From the NCBI RefSeq assembly GCF_004022705.2, contig NZ_RZOY02000001.1, positions 688,956 through 752,955 of the forward strand: DNA of 64,000 nucleotides, in the 5' to 3' direction. Positions 41,944-50,947 of this stretch are shown here, one piece after another. Under the pieces are notes generated by a model. The model was not told where the DNA came from and did no database searches. It worked only from the letters and a program-made list of their open reading frames with translations. The DNA is from Mesorhizobium sp. M2D.F.Ca.ET.226.01.1.1 (GTDB lineage Bacteria > Pseudomonadota > Alphaproteobacteria > Rhizobiales > Rhizobiaceae). A program made the translations under genes and the position numbers. The stretch's first letter is position 1. Each line of letters starts with the position of its first letter.

Positions 41944-42806
41944 CAGGCCTCCTCCGCAGTGGCCGCGTCCTGCGGGAAGGAGAATTTTGCCCAGGCGGGG
42001 ATCGCAAGCGTAACCGGAACATCGCCCGCCATGATCGCCTCGCCGGCATCGAGCGCCGCCTTGATGCGATCGATACGGGCGATGGCAAGGCCGATCTTGC
42101 CGTCGACTGAGCCGAGCGCACCCACGGGCCGGCCGGCAACGGTAAGCTCGGTTCCCGATGCGGGCAGGGTACTTTCGGCCGACACGATCAGCACGCGACG
42201 CCGCGCGGTGCCGCGATGCTGCATGCGCGAGACCACTTCCTGGCCGATATAGCAGCCTTTCTTGAAGCCCACCCCGCCGGTTTCGTCGAGCAGCACGTCA
42301 TGCGGGAAGGCATCGCCGAGCTGATAGTCGGAGCCGCTTTCGGCGACGCCGTTGGCGATGCGAACGGCTTTCCAGCCATCAGGATCGCCACCGCCCTTTG
42401 CCCCGCCGGCATAAGCACGCCCGACCGCCACATCGCGGAAGCGCGTGTCGGCAAGCGCTGTTGAATCGGAAGATGAGGCGGTTGAATCATCGCCCCACGC
42501 GACCGTGACAACCACCTGATCCTGCTTGGCAATATCGGCCTTCGCCCTTAGCCGGTAAAGCATCAGCCGGCGCACGAAATCGTCTGCGATGTCGGCCCGG
42601 CATTCGAGACGAAAGCCGTTGTCGCCGACGCGCGAGATCAGGAAATCGAAAAGGATCTTGCCCTGCGGCGCCAGCAGCGCGCCCGGTTTTGCCTGGCCCG
42701 GCCCAAGCGTGTCGAGATCGGTGGTGAGGATATTCTGCAGGAGATGCTCGGCATCGGGGCCTGACACGGAAATGAGCGCGCGGTCGTTGAGCTGGGCAAA
42801 GGGCAT
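41943..42806 (-). CDS. ygfZ: YgfZ/GcvT-like folate-binding protein
   Basis: A 287-residue protein of the COG0354 family that uses tetrahydrofolate in Fe-S cluster assembly or repair, the bacterial relative of mitochondrial Caf17. The diagnostic motif KGCYIGQEVVSRMQHRG (about 190-206) with its conserved Cys is complete. The ATG at 42806 is chosen; the open frame extends to a TTG at 42833, and neither has a clear ribosome-binding site. It is co-transcribed with the HD hydrolase and divergent from dihydroorotase. Confidence 0.88.
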   Translation of the reverse strand: MPFAQLNDRALISVSGPDAEHLLQNILTTDLDTLGPGQAKPGALLAPQGKILFDFLISRVGDNGFRLECRADIADDFVRRLMLYRLRAKADIAKQDQVVVTVAWGDDSTASSSDSTALADTRFRDVAVGRAYAGGAKGGGDPDGWKAVRIANGVAESGSDYQLGDAFPHDVLLDETGGVGFKKGCYIGQEVVSRMQHRGTARRRVLIVSAESTLPASGTELTVAGRPVGALGSVDGKIGLAIARIDRIKAALDAGEAIMAGDVPVTLAIPAWAKFSFPQDAATAEEA

Positions 42807-42891
42807 GAGGGTAAAATCGGCCTGATCTTGCAAAACGTTCGGTCATTACGTAAGCCGGCCACACTCCCCCCGCAAGAGATTGGACCTGCCC

Positions 42892-44223
42892 ATGGCAACC
42901 ACCTTCGACCTCATCCTGACAGGCGGCACGGTGGTCAACCATGACGGCGAAGGCCGGCGCGACATCGGCGTGAAGGCCGGACGCATCGCGCGGATCGGCG
43001 ATCTCGCTCAGGCCTCGGCCGGCGAAACCATCGACTGCACCGGCCTGCACATCCTGCCAGGCGTCGTCGACAGCCAGGTGCATTTCCGCGAGCCGGGGCT
43101 GGAGCACAAGGAGGACCTGGAGACGGGCTCCCGTGCGGCGGTGCTGGGCGGCGTCACCGCCGTCTTCGAGATGCCCAACACCAATCCGTTGACCACCAGC
43201 GAGGCCGCACTTGCCGACAAGGTGCGCCGCGCCACCGGCCGCATGCATTGCGACTTCGCCTTCTGGGTCGGCGGCACGCGCGACAATGCGCGCGATGTCG
43301 GCGAACTGGAACGGCTGCCGGGAGCGGCAGGCATAAAAGTGTTCATGGGTTCGTCCACCGGCGATCTTCTGGTGGAGGACGACGAGGGCGTCGCCTCGAT
43401 CCTGCGCAACACGCGCCGCCGCTCCGCCTTCCATTCCGAGGACGAGTTTCGCCTGCGCGAGCGGCTGGGCGAACGCATCGAGGGCGATCCGTCGTCGCAT
43501 CCGGTCTGGCGCGACGAGGTCGCAGCACTTCGCTGCACCGAGCGGCTGGTGCGCATCGCTAGGCAGACCCGCGCGCGCATCCATGTGCTGCATATCTCGA
43601 CGGCCGAGGAGATCGTCTTCCTCGAACAGCACAAGGATGTCGCGACCTGCGAGGCGACGCCGCACCATCTGACGCTGACGGCGGACGACTATGCCAGGCT
43701 TGGCACGCTTCTCCAGATGAACCCGCCGGTGCGGGCCTCACGCCACCGCGACGGCGTCTGGCACGGCATTGCGCAAGGGATCGTCGATGTTCTTGGCTCC
43801 GACCACGCGCCGCACACGCTGGCCGAGAAGGCAAAGCCTTATCCGGCCTCGCCGTCGGGCATGACCGGCGTGCAGACGCTGGTGCCGATCATGCTCGATC
43901 ACGTCAATGCCGGCCGGCTCACCTTGCAGCGCTTCGTCGATCTTTCCAGCCACGGCCCGCAGCGCATTTTCGGCATGGCCAGGAAGGGCCGTGTCGCCGC
44001 CGGCTACGATGCCGATTTCACGATCGTCGATATGAAGCGGCGCGAGACCATCACCAACGCCCAGGCCGGCTCCAAGGCCGGCTGGACGCCCTATGACGGC
44101 AAGCAGGTGACCGGATGGCCGGTCGGCACCATCGTGCGCGGCAATCGCGTCATGTGGGAAGGCGAGATCGCGACACCCAACCAGGGCAGGGCAGTCGAAT
44201 TCTCCGAGGCGCTGCCGGTTTAG
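42892..44223 (+). CDS. Dihydroorotase (amidohydrolase family)
   Basis: A 443-residue amidohydrolase, most like the class I dihydroorotase of pyrimidine synthesis (PyrC/AllB group). Metal ligands: HxR box in SQVHFREPG (about 61-66), the Lys in AGIKVFMGSS (about 147, probably carboxylated), His in CEATPHHLT (about 255) and Asp in GSDHAPHTL (about 305). The ATG at 42892 is used; the TTG at 42880 is upstream. Allantoinase or hydantoinase activity cannot be fully excluded, but the SDHAPHT motif favours dihydroorotase. Confidence 0.85.
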   Translation: MATTFDLILTGGTVVNHDGEGRRDIGVKAGRIARIGDLAQASAGETIDCTGLHILPGVVDSQVHFREPGLEHKEDLETGSRAAVLGGVTAVFEMPNTNPLTTSEAALADKVRRATGRMHCDFAFWVGGTRDNARDVGELERLPGAAGIKVFMGSSTGDLLVEDDEGVASILRNTRRRSAFHSEDEFRLRERLGERIEGDPSSHPVWRDEVAALRCTERLVRIARQTRARIHVLHISTAEEIVFLEQHKDVATCEATPHHLTLTADDYARLGTLLQMNPPVRASRHRDGVWHGIAQGIVDVLGSDHAPHTLAEKAKPYPASPSGMTGVQTLVPIMLDHVNAGRLTLQRFVDLSSHGPQRIFGMARKGRVAAGYDADFTIVDMKRRETITNAQAGSKAGWTPYDGKQVTGWPVGTIVRGNRVMWEGEIATPNQGRAVEFSEALPV

Positions 44224-44273
44224 CCCGGCCAAAATTGGATTTGTTAAGCGCTCTGCATTATCTTGAATGCGCT

Positions 44274-44498
44274 ATGACCGACAACATCGCGCCGATCATT
44301 CCTGCAGAATTTCCCGAGCTCCAGGCACTCGCCTGGAACCGCGATGTCGCGCGCCCCATCCCGGCTAAGGAGGCCTTTGCACTTTATGAGCGCAACTGGC
44401 GCTTTGTCGATCAAAAGCGCCTTACGGCGCGTGAGAAGCTGCTTATCATGAAATTGGCTGACGAATTCGGCCACGGTATCCTTCTGACCACATCGTGA
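44274..44498 (+). CDS. Small protein upstream of AbiEii toxin, probable antitoxin
   Basis: A 74-residue protein (MTDNIAPIIPAEFPELQAL...) of no recognised family. It is mostly helical and charged, with WNRDVARPIPAKEAFALYERNWRF and TAREKLLIMKLADEF. It lies 67 bases before an AbiEii-like nucleotidyltransferase gene on the same strand, the position of an antitoxin in such pairs. Both genes have lower GC than the neighbouring dihydroorotase. The antitoxin role is inferred from context only. Confidence 0.6.
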   Translation: MTDNIAPIIPAEFPELQALAWNRDVARPIPAKEAFALYERNWRFVDQKRLTAREKLLIMKLADEFGHGILLTTS

Positions 44499-44565
44499 TG
44501 ATCCATCGTTCTGTCCTTGACGCGCGCAATCGCCGCGCCGGACAGGAATATTGCGGGTAGAAATC

Positions 44566-45279
44566 ATGAAGGCGTTCGGAAAGCCGGAACATAGGATTAT
44601 CGCCGAAGCCCTCGGGCTGATGGATCGTGACTTTCTGACGGCCACCCAATGCTGGTTTGGCGGGGGCACGGCCATCCTTATGAAACTAGGCGAGTATCGC
44701 CGGTCGCTGGACCTGGATTTCCTTCGCGCGGACGCTGGCGGCTACCGCGAGCTGCGAACACGAGCATCGGAACTCGGCATTCGAGCCTTTTTTCCCGAGC
44801 CCGTCGAAGCTGCTCGGGATTTCCAGATCGACCAATACGGCCTGAGGACAATGGTGCGCCTGAGGGAGCACCCGATCCGGTTCGAAGTCGTCCGGGAGGG
44901 CCGCATCGATTTGCGCGGTCATTTTGACGAGGATTTGGGGATACCGGCGCTCGTTCCAGCAGACATGTTTGCAGAGAAGCTGCTGGCGAATGCCGACCGA
45001 TGCCAGGATCGCGCTGTCGCGTATCGTGACGCCTTCGATCTCGGGATGCTGGTCAAAGGGTATGGGCAAATCCCAACCGAAGCCCTCGACAAGGCGCAAA
45101 CTGCTTATGGACCCGACATCGAACGCAAAGTTGCCTGGGTAGTGGGTAAGCTCCGGGACATAGGCGAACTGCGCGACGCAGCCGAAGTCTTGCAAATGGA
45201 CCCTGCGGTAGGTGCTGACGCCATCTCGGCCTTGCAAGAGGAAGCGGCTCGCATCTGGCCGGAGACCGGAAAGAGATAA
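44566..45279 (+). CDS. AbiEii/AbiGii-type nucleotidyltransferase toxin
   Basis: A 237-residue nucleotidyltransferase of the AbiEii (DUF1814) family. The active-site signature is FGGGTAILMKLGEYRRSLDLDFL (about 28-50), with the GG-T and the DLD metal-binding aspartates, and MFAEKLLANADR (about 137-148) carries the conserved Lys. AbiEii proteins are toxins of type IV or type II-like phage-defence systems that modify tRNA ends; here the partner is not an AbiEi-like protein but a 74-residue one. The ATG at 44566 is used. Codon and base use are lower in GC than the flanking genes, suggesting transfer. Confidence 0.8.
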   Translation: MKAFGKPEHRIIAEALGLMDRDFLTATQCWFGGGTAILMKLGEYRRSLDLDFLRADAGGYRELRTRASELGIRAFFPEPVEAARDFQIDQYGLRTMVRLREHPIRFEVVREGRIDLRGHFDEDLGIPALVPADMFAEKLLANADRCQDRAVAYRDAFDLGMLVKGYGQIPTEALDKAQTAYGPDIERKVAWVVGKLRDIGELRDAAEVLQMDPAVGADAISALQEEAARIWPETGKR

Positions 45280-45288
45280 GTTTCCCGC

Positions 45289-46095
45289 TTAATCCCCAGC
45301 CACGAAAAACAGCCACTGCCCCGTGGGCGTGATGCCGACACGGTAGAAGATGTAGGCGCCGAACTGCTTCATGTCGTCATAGTCGCTTGCTGTGACCAGC
45401 TTGAATAATTCGACACGCTGCCTGGCATCGAGCTTGTCGAGCGGCAGCGCGAAGAAATACGGCCACACATAGAGCTCCTGCGGCGTGCCGGTATCGACAT
45501 GCACATAGCCGGCCGACAGCACCTCTTCCAGTATGGCGAGGATTTCCTGGCCGTCGCCGTCGCCCGAAAGGCTCTTGAGGAAGGTGACCGGGTCGCCGTC
45601 AATGTCGCCCAGCGACAATTGCGTCATCGTATCGCCCTTGCCGATCAGCGGCCTGAGCTTCTCGATATCGCCACTTTTGCAGGCCTCGATGATCAGCCCG
45701 TGCATGCGCTTGACCGGTTCGGGAAGCGTGTCGAGGTCGTAGACGACCGCGGGCGGCGGCGCATCGGGGTCGGCGCGCGGGCTGGTGATGCCGCCATTGG
45801 CGGGCGGCGTTTCCGGTTCCGACTTATCCTTATCGTCGGCCGGCTGGCCGCTGTCCCTGGGCTTTGAGCCGGGTCCTTCCGGCACCGGCACGGTCGCGCC
45901 GGGTGCGGCGCTGTCGCCACTGGCGGGCGGAGTGAGGGGGGAAGGCAGATCCTCGCGCTGGATCTCGCTCAGCGCGTAGGACGGGGTGCTGGCGAGGCTC
46001 AAAGGCAGTGCCAGGCAGGAAGCGGCGATCAGGATGTTGAGGGTCAGCCCGCATGGCTGGCCGGACATCGAAAATCTCACCGCATGCCTCTCCAT
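45289..46095 (-). CDS. Exported protein of unknown function
   Basis: A 268-residue protein with a signal peptide (CGLTLNILIAASCLALPLSLASTPSYA, about 15-42), a proline/serine/aspartate-rich low-complexity linker (about 45-110) and a soluble C-terminal domain (VKRMHGLIIEACKSGDIEKLRPLIGKGD...). It is of no recognised family to me; rhizobial homologues of similar shape appear familiar. The start at 46095 is one of several possible ones. A periplasmic location follows from the signal. It ends close to the convergent AbiEii-type gene. Confidence 0.65.
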   Translation of the reverse strand: MERHAVRFSMSGQPCGLTLNILIAASCLALPLSLASTPSYALSEIQREDLPSPLTPPASGDSAAPGATVPVPEGPGSKPRDSGQPADDKDKSEPETPPANGGITSPRADPDAPPPAVVYDLDTLPEPVKRMHGLIIEACKSGDIEKLRPLIGKGDTMTQLSLGDIDGDPVTFLKSLSGDGDGQEILAILEEVLSAGYVHVDTGTPQELYVWPYFFALPLDKLDARQRVELFKLVTASDYDDMKQFGAYIFYRVGITPTGQWLFFVAGD

Positions 46096-46211
46096 TGTTA
46101 CCCGGCCTGACCGGGCGGCGCTTTGAATGATCAAGCGCGTTGGGCATGATGCCCAAACGGCGCGCGTCCGTCAAAAAGTGACTGCTAAAAAGTCGCTGTC
46201 AAAACAGGCGG

Positions 46212-46469
46212 CTAGTGCTTGAGCCGCTCCGGCTCGAACGCGCCGGCAATCACCTTTTCCCGCATGCGGTCGAGCAGCGCCAGCGCCGAGGTCTCGCCAT
46301 TGGCGCGCAGCATTTCGCCGAAGGCCGTTTCCAGCGCGGCTTCGGCGATGATTTCAGGTTCGATGCCAGCCGACAGGCCTTCCGCCCAGGCTTCGCTGTG
46401 GCTCTCCACGGCGGTCAGGCGCTTTTCTTCCCTGACCAACGCGTCGATGTCGCTGACACCATGTTCCAT
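46212..46469 (-). CDS. Small conserved-looking protein of unknown function
   Basis: An 85-residue acidic, helical protein (MEHGVSDIDALVREEKRLTAV... ending FEPERLKH). No family is recognised. The ATG at 46469 has AAGGTGG eight bases upstream; the frame opens a few codons earlier with a TTG. Codon use is like the neighbours, so it is probably a real gene. It has its own promoter region of over 300 bases. Confidence 0.6.
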   Translation of the reverse strand: MEHGVSDIDALVREEKRLTAVESHSEAWAEGLSAGIEPEIIAEAALETAFGEMLRANGETSALALLDRMREKVIAGAFEPERLKH

Positions 46470-46823
46470 TGCGATGTCCACCTTCTGCAAGCGGCGATCC
46501 GACCGATGGATCTTGGCTTGGTCTGTCAGTTCGTCCGCAGTCTCACTTAAGTCTTTGTAAATACGACATTTTTAGGGTCAAAATCTACATTGCCGGCGAG
46601 ACTGCCCTCAATCGATGTCGAGCTTAGCCGATTAGACCGGCTTGCGGCATCAAAACCTTCAGTTTGAGTTAATTCCACAATTGCGCGCTAACGTTTCATT
46701 AACGCTGTTGCGCAATTGCAACACATCATTGCACCAGAGCGGGACAGGAGACAATAAGGCACGTCACATTAGTGCCGATTGTCGCAAAAAACTGGGCAAA
46801 ACGCGCTTGCCGCGGATCAAGCC
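46470..46823. other. AT-rich gene-free region with one palindrome
   Basis: About 350 bases between two leftward genes. It holds the promoter of the 46212-46469 gene and a 17-bp imperfect inverted repeat (46679-46717). No ORF or RNA is supported. Confidence 0.5.
46679..46717. repeat. Inverted repeat, probable operator or terminator
   Basis: AATTGCGCGCTAACGTT (46679-46695) pairs with AACGCTGTTGCGCAATT (46701-46717), with two mismatches or a bulge in the centre. It lies about 110 bases after the TIGR02301 stop, far from either gene, and has no T-run. Confidence 0.45.
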
Positions 46824-47201
46824 TCAATTGCCATAGCGGGAAGCAATGTCGCGCGACAGCGTCTCGCCTTCCTTCATGTAGCGGGCAATGGCCGCGGTCG
46901 CCGAAGGCGTGCATTGCGTATAGGTGCCGCTGAAGGAGCGGTAGCCGCGGTTGAACGAGGCGATGAAGCGGGCGCGCCGGTCGGGATCGGGATTTTCCGA
47001 TTCGAGCAGCTTTTCCATCTCGACCCGCCACTGGTCGCCCTTCTCGCCGCAGAGATTGCGCAGGAAATGCAGTGACCCCAGAACTTCCGCCAGCCGCATC
47101 AGCCCGGGCTCGAACGGCGCCTCGGCGGCGAGTGCCGGCCGCGCCACCACTGCCATGCTGATGGCAAGGCATGCGGCAAGAAAGGGCGAGGCGCGGGTCA
47201 T
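46824..47201 (-). CDS. TIGR02301-family exported protein
   Basis: A 125-residue protein with a signal peptide (ASPFLAACLAISMAVVARPALA, about 4-25) and the conserved block RLAEVLGSLHFLRNLCGE...WRVEMEKLLESE...RARFIASFNRGYRSFSGTYTQCTPSA. Two cysteines (about 50 and 96) probably form a disulphide in the periplasm. I recognise it as the alphaproteobacterial TIGR02301 family, of unknown function. The ATG at 47201 is used. Confidence 0.8.
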   Translation of the reverse strand: MTRASPFLAACLAISMAVVARPALAAEAPFEPGLMRLAEVLGSLHFLRNLCGEKGDQWRVEMEKLLESENPDPDRRARFIASFNRGYRSFSGTYTQCTPSATAAIARYMKEGETLSRDIASRYGN

Positions 47202-47288
47202 CAAAGCCTTGGCGTGAGGGGAACCAAAGCTTTGTGGCGAAACATTTTGTCGCCTGCAAGGCGATTTTTGCCGGTTACCCGGTGCGTC

Positions 47289-47699
47289 TTAAACAGGCCC
47301 GAGCAATTCCTCGGCGACCGAGAACACATCGCCGGCCAGCGGCATGTCCGCCATTTGCGCCAACGTGTAGAAAGCCGCGGTCTCGGCATCGTCGCTGGCC
47401 ACCGGCTCGCCGCCGGCATAGGTGGCGCCGAATACCGTCAACAGATAGTCGACCGGGTGGTTTTCGCCGCTGCCGTCGATATGGATGTCGCGCAGCGGGC
47501 GATAGTCGCCGGCCTGCAATCCGGTTTCTTCAAGCAATTCGCGTGCTGCGGCTTGCGGCAAGGTTTCGCTCGGCTCGACCTTGCCGCCCGGATAGGCAAA
47601 CAGTCCTTTGGAAGGTGCGCGTGCACGCTTGACCAATAGCACCGTCTTACCGCGCACGACGGCGACGGAGACGGAGGGGACGATCTTTCTGGGTTCCAT
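47289..47699 (-). CDS. NUDIX hydrolase
   Basis: A 136-residue Nudix pyrophosphohydrolase. The box GGKVEPSETLPQAAARELLEETGL (about 38-61) is complete. Its size and the preceding SVSVAVVRGKTVLLVKRARAP resemble ADP-ribose or MutT-like enzymes. Substrate cannot be told. It is divergent from the SRAP gene (118 bases between starts) and upstream of the TIGR02301 gene on the same strand. Confidence 0.88.
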   Translation of the reverse strand: MEPRKIVPSVSVAVVRGKTVLLVKRARAPSKGLFAYPGGKVEPSETLPQAAARELLEETGLQAGDYRPLRDIHIDGSGENHPVDYLLTVFGATYAGGEPVASDDAETAAFYTLAQMADMPLAGDVFSVAEELLGPV

Positions 47700-47817
47700 A
47701 AGAGCCGATTTGCTTGCAGTCTTGTTGTGGACCGATTGGTCCGATCAAAGCTTTAGTCGTTGCGGCGTGGCGGTTCCATCGCCACTTTCATCGCACACCA
47801 GTTGACGAGCCCGATCC

Positions 47818-48579
47818 ATGGCTGGACGCTTCGCCCTGACCGCCACTCCGGAACAGACCGCAGCCTTCCTCGGCCTTGCCGAATTGGAAGCATTTCCACC
47901 CCGCTACAACATCGCGCCGACTCAGCCGGTGCTGATGGTGCTTGCCGGCCCGCAGCGCGAGCCGGGCTCGAACCTGCCGGAGCGCCAGGCGATACTGGTG
48001 CGATGGGGCCTGATCCCGGCCTGGGTCGAGGACACCAGGGAGTTCCCGTTGCTCTTCAACGCCCGCTCCGAGGGCGTGCTGCAAAAGGCTTCGTTCAAGA
48101 CCGCCATGCGCCACCGGCGCGCTCTTGTACCGGCATCCGGTTTCTATGAATGGCAACAGTCGGGCGGGGCAAAGGGCCAGCCTTATTGGATTCGGCCGAA
48201 GCACGGCGGCATGATTGCCTTCGCCGGCCTGATCGAGACCTTCTCCGAACCGGGCGGCTCGGAGATGGACACCGGCGCGATTCTAACGACCGAGGCCAAT
48301 ACCGGCATCTGCCACATCCACGACCGCATGCCGGTGGTGATAGAGGAGCGCGACTTCGCCCGCTGGCTCGATTGCCGCACACAGGAGCCGCGTGACGTGC
48401 TCGATCTGCTGAAGCCCGCCGAGCCCGATTTCTTCGAAGCGATTCCGGTTTCAGACCTCGTCAACAAGGTCGCCAACACCGGGCCGGAGATTCAGGAGCG
48501 AGGCATCGTGTCGCCGCAGGCCGAAAAGCCCAGGCGCCAAAAGCCTGGCGCGGACGAAAATCAGATGAGTTTGTTTTAA
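47818..48579 (+). CDS. SRAP (YedK/HMCES)-family protein lacking the N-terminal Cys2
   Basis: A 253-residue SRAP-domain protein. Active members crosslink abasic sites in single-stranded DNA through the alpha-amino group and thiol of Cys2, exposed after Met removal. Here the protein begins M-A-G-R-F where the family has M-C-G-R-F, so the crosslinking cysteine is absent. The remaining motifs are intact: PRYNIAPTQPV (about 28), LLFNARSEGVLQKASF (Asn about 80), GFYEWQQ (Glu about 109) and CHIHDRMPV (His about 164). GCT cannot come from TGT or TGC by a single change. A palindromic repeat follows the stop. Confidence 0.88.
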   Translation: MAGRFALTATPEQTAAFLGLAELEAFPPRYNIAPTQPVLMVLAGPQREPGSNLPERQAILVRWGLIPAWVEDTREFPLLFNARSEGVLQKASFKTAMRHRRALVPASGFYEWQQSGGAKGQPYWIRPKHGGMIAFAGLIETFSEPGGSEMDTGAILTTEANTGICHIHDRMPVVIEERDFARWLDCRTQEPRDVLDLLKPAEPDFFEAIPVSDLVNKVANTGPEIQERGIVSPQAEKPRRQKPGADENQMSLF

Positions 48580-48580
48580 A

Positions 48581-48624
48581 GCAATTCCAGGAAAAGCGTG
48601 GAGCGGTTTTCCGTTCGGAATTGC
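48581..48624. repeat. Short palindromic repeat, GCAATTCC family, copy 3 (after SRAP gene)
   Basis: GCAATTCC (48581-48588) pairs with GGAATTGC (48617-48624), with GGAAAA/TTTTCC inside. It begins one base after the SRAP stop codon and closely matches the copies at 8638 and 15469. Confidence 0.85.
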
Positions 48625-48746
48625 GCAAAACCATCCGGAAGGCTGCTTGCCTCGGGAGGCTGCTTTGGGGCCTTCATCTCCAGGGCGCTCTTCGGCGCCC
48701 TCATCGCCGGCGTCCCCATCGTCGGGACAGTGCCCGTCGTGCCCTT

Positions 48747-48902
48747 TCAGGCAGCGCGCGGCGAAACGATCTTCTGCGCGGGCTTCTTCTTCTTCGCGGT
48801 GTGCAGAAGGGCGGCGACGATCGCCGCCGGGCCGATCGCGCGGTAGTGGTTGGCCAGTGCGGGCTGCGTTTGTCGGTTCTGTTCCTGCTTGCTGCGAGCC
48901 AT
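48747..48902 (-). CDS. Small basic protein of unknown function
   Basis: A 51-residue protein, MARSKQEQNRQTQPALANHY followed by RAIGPAAIVAALLHTAKKKK and a short basic tail. The central YRAIGxxAxxAAL stretch is familiar from many short rhizobial proteins of unknown function. GGGAAGAG lies shortly upstream of the ATG at 48902. It is too short for firm proof; the codon use and ribosome-binding site support it. Confidence 0.6.
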   Translation of the reverse strand: MARSKQEQNRQTQPALANHYRAIGPAAIVAALLHTAKKKKPAQKIVSPRAA

Positions 48903-49293
48903 GATTCTCTTCCCTGGTAACAGTTTCGTGTTCAGCGTTTGGCGGCGGATTCCGACCAAATCGTGACATCTGGCGGTCTAGCCGGCGAATGTTTCATCAC
49001 TGTGCCGACATGTTTAATAAAATGTTTCGCCCCGTCTTTACCTGTGATCCGACGACATCTTTCCCAAGTGGAGCGACTTGACGGCAACACCCGCCAGAGC
49101 GATAAAGCCGGCCATGAAAACGTCTTTCGCCATTTGTGGCATTTGCATTATTGGCTAGCCTCGCGCTGGTCCGGACGTTTTCGCCTCATCTTTCCCTAGA
49201 GTGGACAAACGCCCCGGCCAGCAGGCTGGAGCCCGATTTGTGCCTGCGGCGCAGACAAGGCTCCGACCAATCTAAGGGATCGGAAGGGCACGC
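48903..49293. other. Gene-free region upstream of cysS
   Basis: About 390 bases between the divergent small-protein gene and cysS. It should contain both promoters. AT-rich parts lie near 49000-49080. GGAAGGG at about 49281 is the cysS ribosome-binding site. No repeat, T-box-like element or ORF of note was found. Confidence 0.5.
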
Positions 49294-50745
49294 ATGTCTG
49301 ACGCATCGAAGGGCCTCGGCCTCTACAACACGCTGACGCGGACGAAGGAACCGTTCGTTCCGATCGACCCGCTCAATGTGCGCATGTATGTCTGCGGCCC
49401 GACCGTCTACGACTTTGCCCATATCGGCAATGCGCGTCCGGCGATCGTCTTCGACGTGCTCTTCCGTCTGTTGCGTCATCTCTACGGCGAAAGCCACGTC
49501 ACGTATGTGCGCAACATCACGGACGTCGACGACAAGATCAACGCGCGTGCGCTTCGCGATTTCGGCGAGGCGATCGCGGCCGGAAAGCTCTCCCTCAACG
49601 ACGCCATCCGCAAGGTCACGGAAAAGACCGCCGACCAGTATCACAAGGATGTCGCCGCCCTTGGCTGCCTGCAGCCGACCTTTGAGCCGCGCGCCACCGA
49701 GTTCGTCGCGCCCCGCGCCGACGGCAAGGCCGACATGCTGTCGCTGATTTCGCAATTGATCGAGCGCGGCCATGCCTATGTCGCCGGCGGCGAGGTGCTG
49801 TTCGACACCGCCTCGATGCCGGACTATGGCGAATTGTCGAAGCGCAATCTCGACGAGCAGCAGGCGGGCGCCCGCGTCGCCGTCGACGCGCACAAGAAGA
49901 ACCCCGGCGATTTCGTGCTGTGGAAACTGTCGAGCCCCGAAGAGCCCGGCTGGGAAAGCCCGTGGGGCAGGGGCCGGCCCGGCTGGCACATCGAATGCTC
50001 GGCCATGTCGGCGGCCTATCTCGGCGAGGTCTTCGACATTCACGGCGGCGGCTTGGACCTGATCTTCCCGCACCACGAGAACGAGATCGCCCAATCGCGC
50101 TGCGCCCACGGCACCAAGGTGATGGCCAACGTCTGGATGCATAACGGCTTCCTGCAGGTCGAGGGCCAGAAGATGTCGAAGAGCCTCGGCAATTTCTATT
50201 CGATCCATGAATTGCTGGAGACCGAGACTTTTGGTGGCCGCACCTGGCCCGGCGAGGTGCTCAGGCTGGCGATGCTGATGACGCATTACCGCGAGCCGAT
50301 CGACTTTTCCGTGCGCAAGCTGGAAGAGGCGGAAAACACGCTGCGCAAATGGAAGCGCGCCGCCGACCTCGCGCCCGCGGCCGCGAACGACCTGCCGCCC
50401 GAAGTGGTGGAAGCGCTGTCCGACGACCTCGCCACCTACACGGCGTTCCAACGGCTGACGCAGCTTGCCGGCGAGGCGAGCGAGGTTGGCGGCGACGCAG
50501 GGAATGGCGCGGCTGCTTCGCTCAAAGCAGCGCTGGCCTTCCTCGGCTTTGATGTCGGCGCGGCCAAGGTGGACGAAGTCGCCGTCGCCAAGTCGATCGC
50601 CAAACGCTTGGAATTCATCGCCGCCAAGAACTGGGCGGAGGCGGATCGCATCCGCGACGAGCTGCTGGCGCAAGGCGTGCAGTTGAAGGACGGCAAGGAT
50701 CCTGTCACAGGCGAGCGCGTGACGACCTGGGAGATCAAGCGGTGA
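49294..50745 (+). CDS. cysS: Cysteinyl-tRNA synthetase
   Basis: A 483-residue class I aminoacyl-tRNA synthetase that charges tRNA-Cys. The N-terminal [18 protein letters not shown] (about 28-45) contains a zinc ligand Cys and the HIGN form of the HIGH motif; KMSKSLGN (about 292) is the second ATP signature. The zinc site continues with ECSAMS and [10 protein letters not shown] large C-terminal DALR/anticodon part follows. The length is slightly above the family's 460, normal for rhizobia. Confidence 0.97.
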   Translation: MSDASKGLGLYNTLTRTKEPFVPIDPLNVRMYVCGPTVYDFAHIGNARPAIVFDVLFRLLRHLYGESHVTYVRNITDVDDKINARALRDFGEAIAAGKLSLNDAIRKVTEKTADQYHKDVAALGCLQPTFEPRATEFVAPRADGKADMLSLISQLIERGHAYVAGGEVLFDTASMPDYGELSKRNLDEQQAGARVAVDAHKKNPGDFVLWKLSSPEEPGWESPWGRGRPGWHIECSAMSAAYLGEVFDIHGGGLDLIFPHHENEIAQSRCAHGTKVMANVWMHNGFLQVEGQKMSKSLGNFYSIHELLETETFGGRTWPGEVLRLAMLMTHYREPIDFSVRKLEEAENTLRKWKRAADLAPAAANDLPPEVVEALSDDLATYTAFQRLTQLAGEASEVGGDAGNGAAASLKAALAFLGFDVGAAKVDEVAVAKSIAKRLEFIAAKNWAEADRIRDELLAQGVQLKDGKDPVTGERVTTWEIKR

Positions 50746-50776
50746 GGGCGGATGCTCTCATGATGGAGAGGTTGGA

Positions 50777-50946
50777 GCGAGGCCCCCCTCTCTGTCCTGC
50801 CGGACATCTCCCCCTCAAGGGGGGAGATTGGATGTCGCCTTGGCTTTCGCCAATCGCCGACGTTGACCATTGGGCGCCGTCGGCGGAGCTGCTGATCTCC
50901 CCCCTTGAGGGGGAGATGCCCGGCAGGGCAGAGAGGGGGGCCTCGC
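50777..50946. repeat. Large intergenic palindromic repeat (RIME-like), copy B
   Basis: The ends GCGAGGCCCCCCTCT (50777-50791) and AGAGGGGGGCCTCGC (50932-50946) are perfectly complementary over 15 bp, and inner arms CATCTCCCCCTCAAGGGGGGAG and CTCCCCCCTTGAGGGGGAGATG also pair. The centre contains GGCTTTCGCCAATC, shared in inverted form with copy C (53700). It ends one base before the ATG of the DUF559 gene. Confidence 0.85.
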
Positions 50947-50947
50947 G

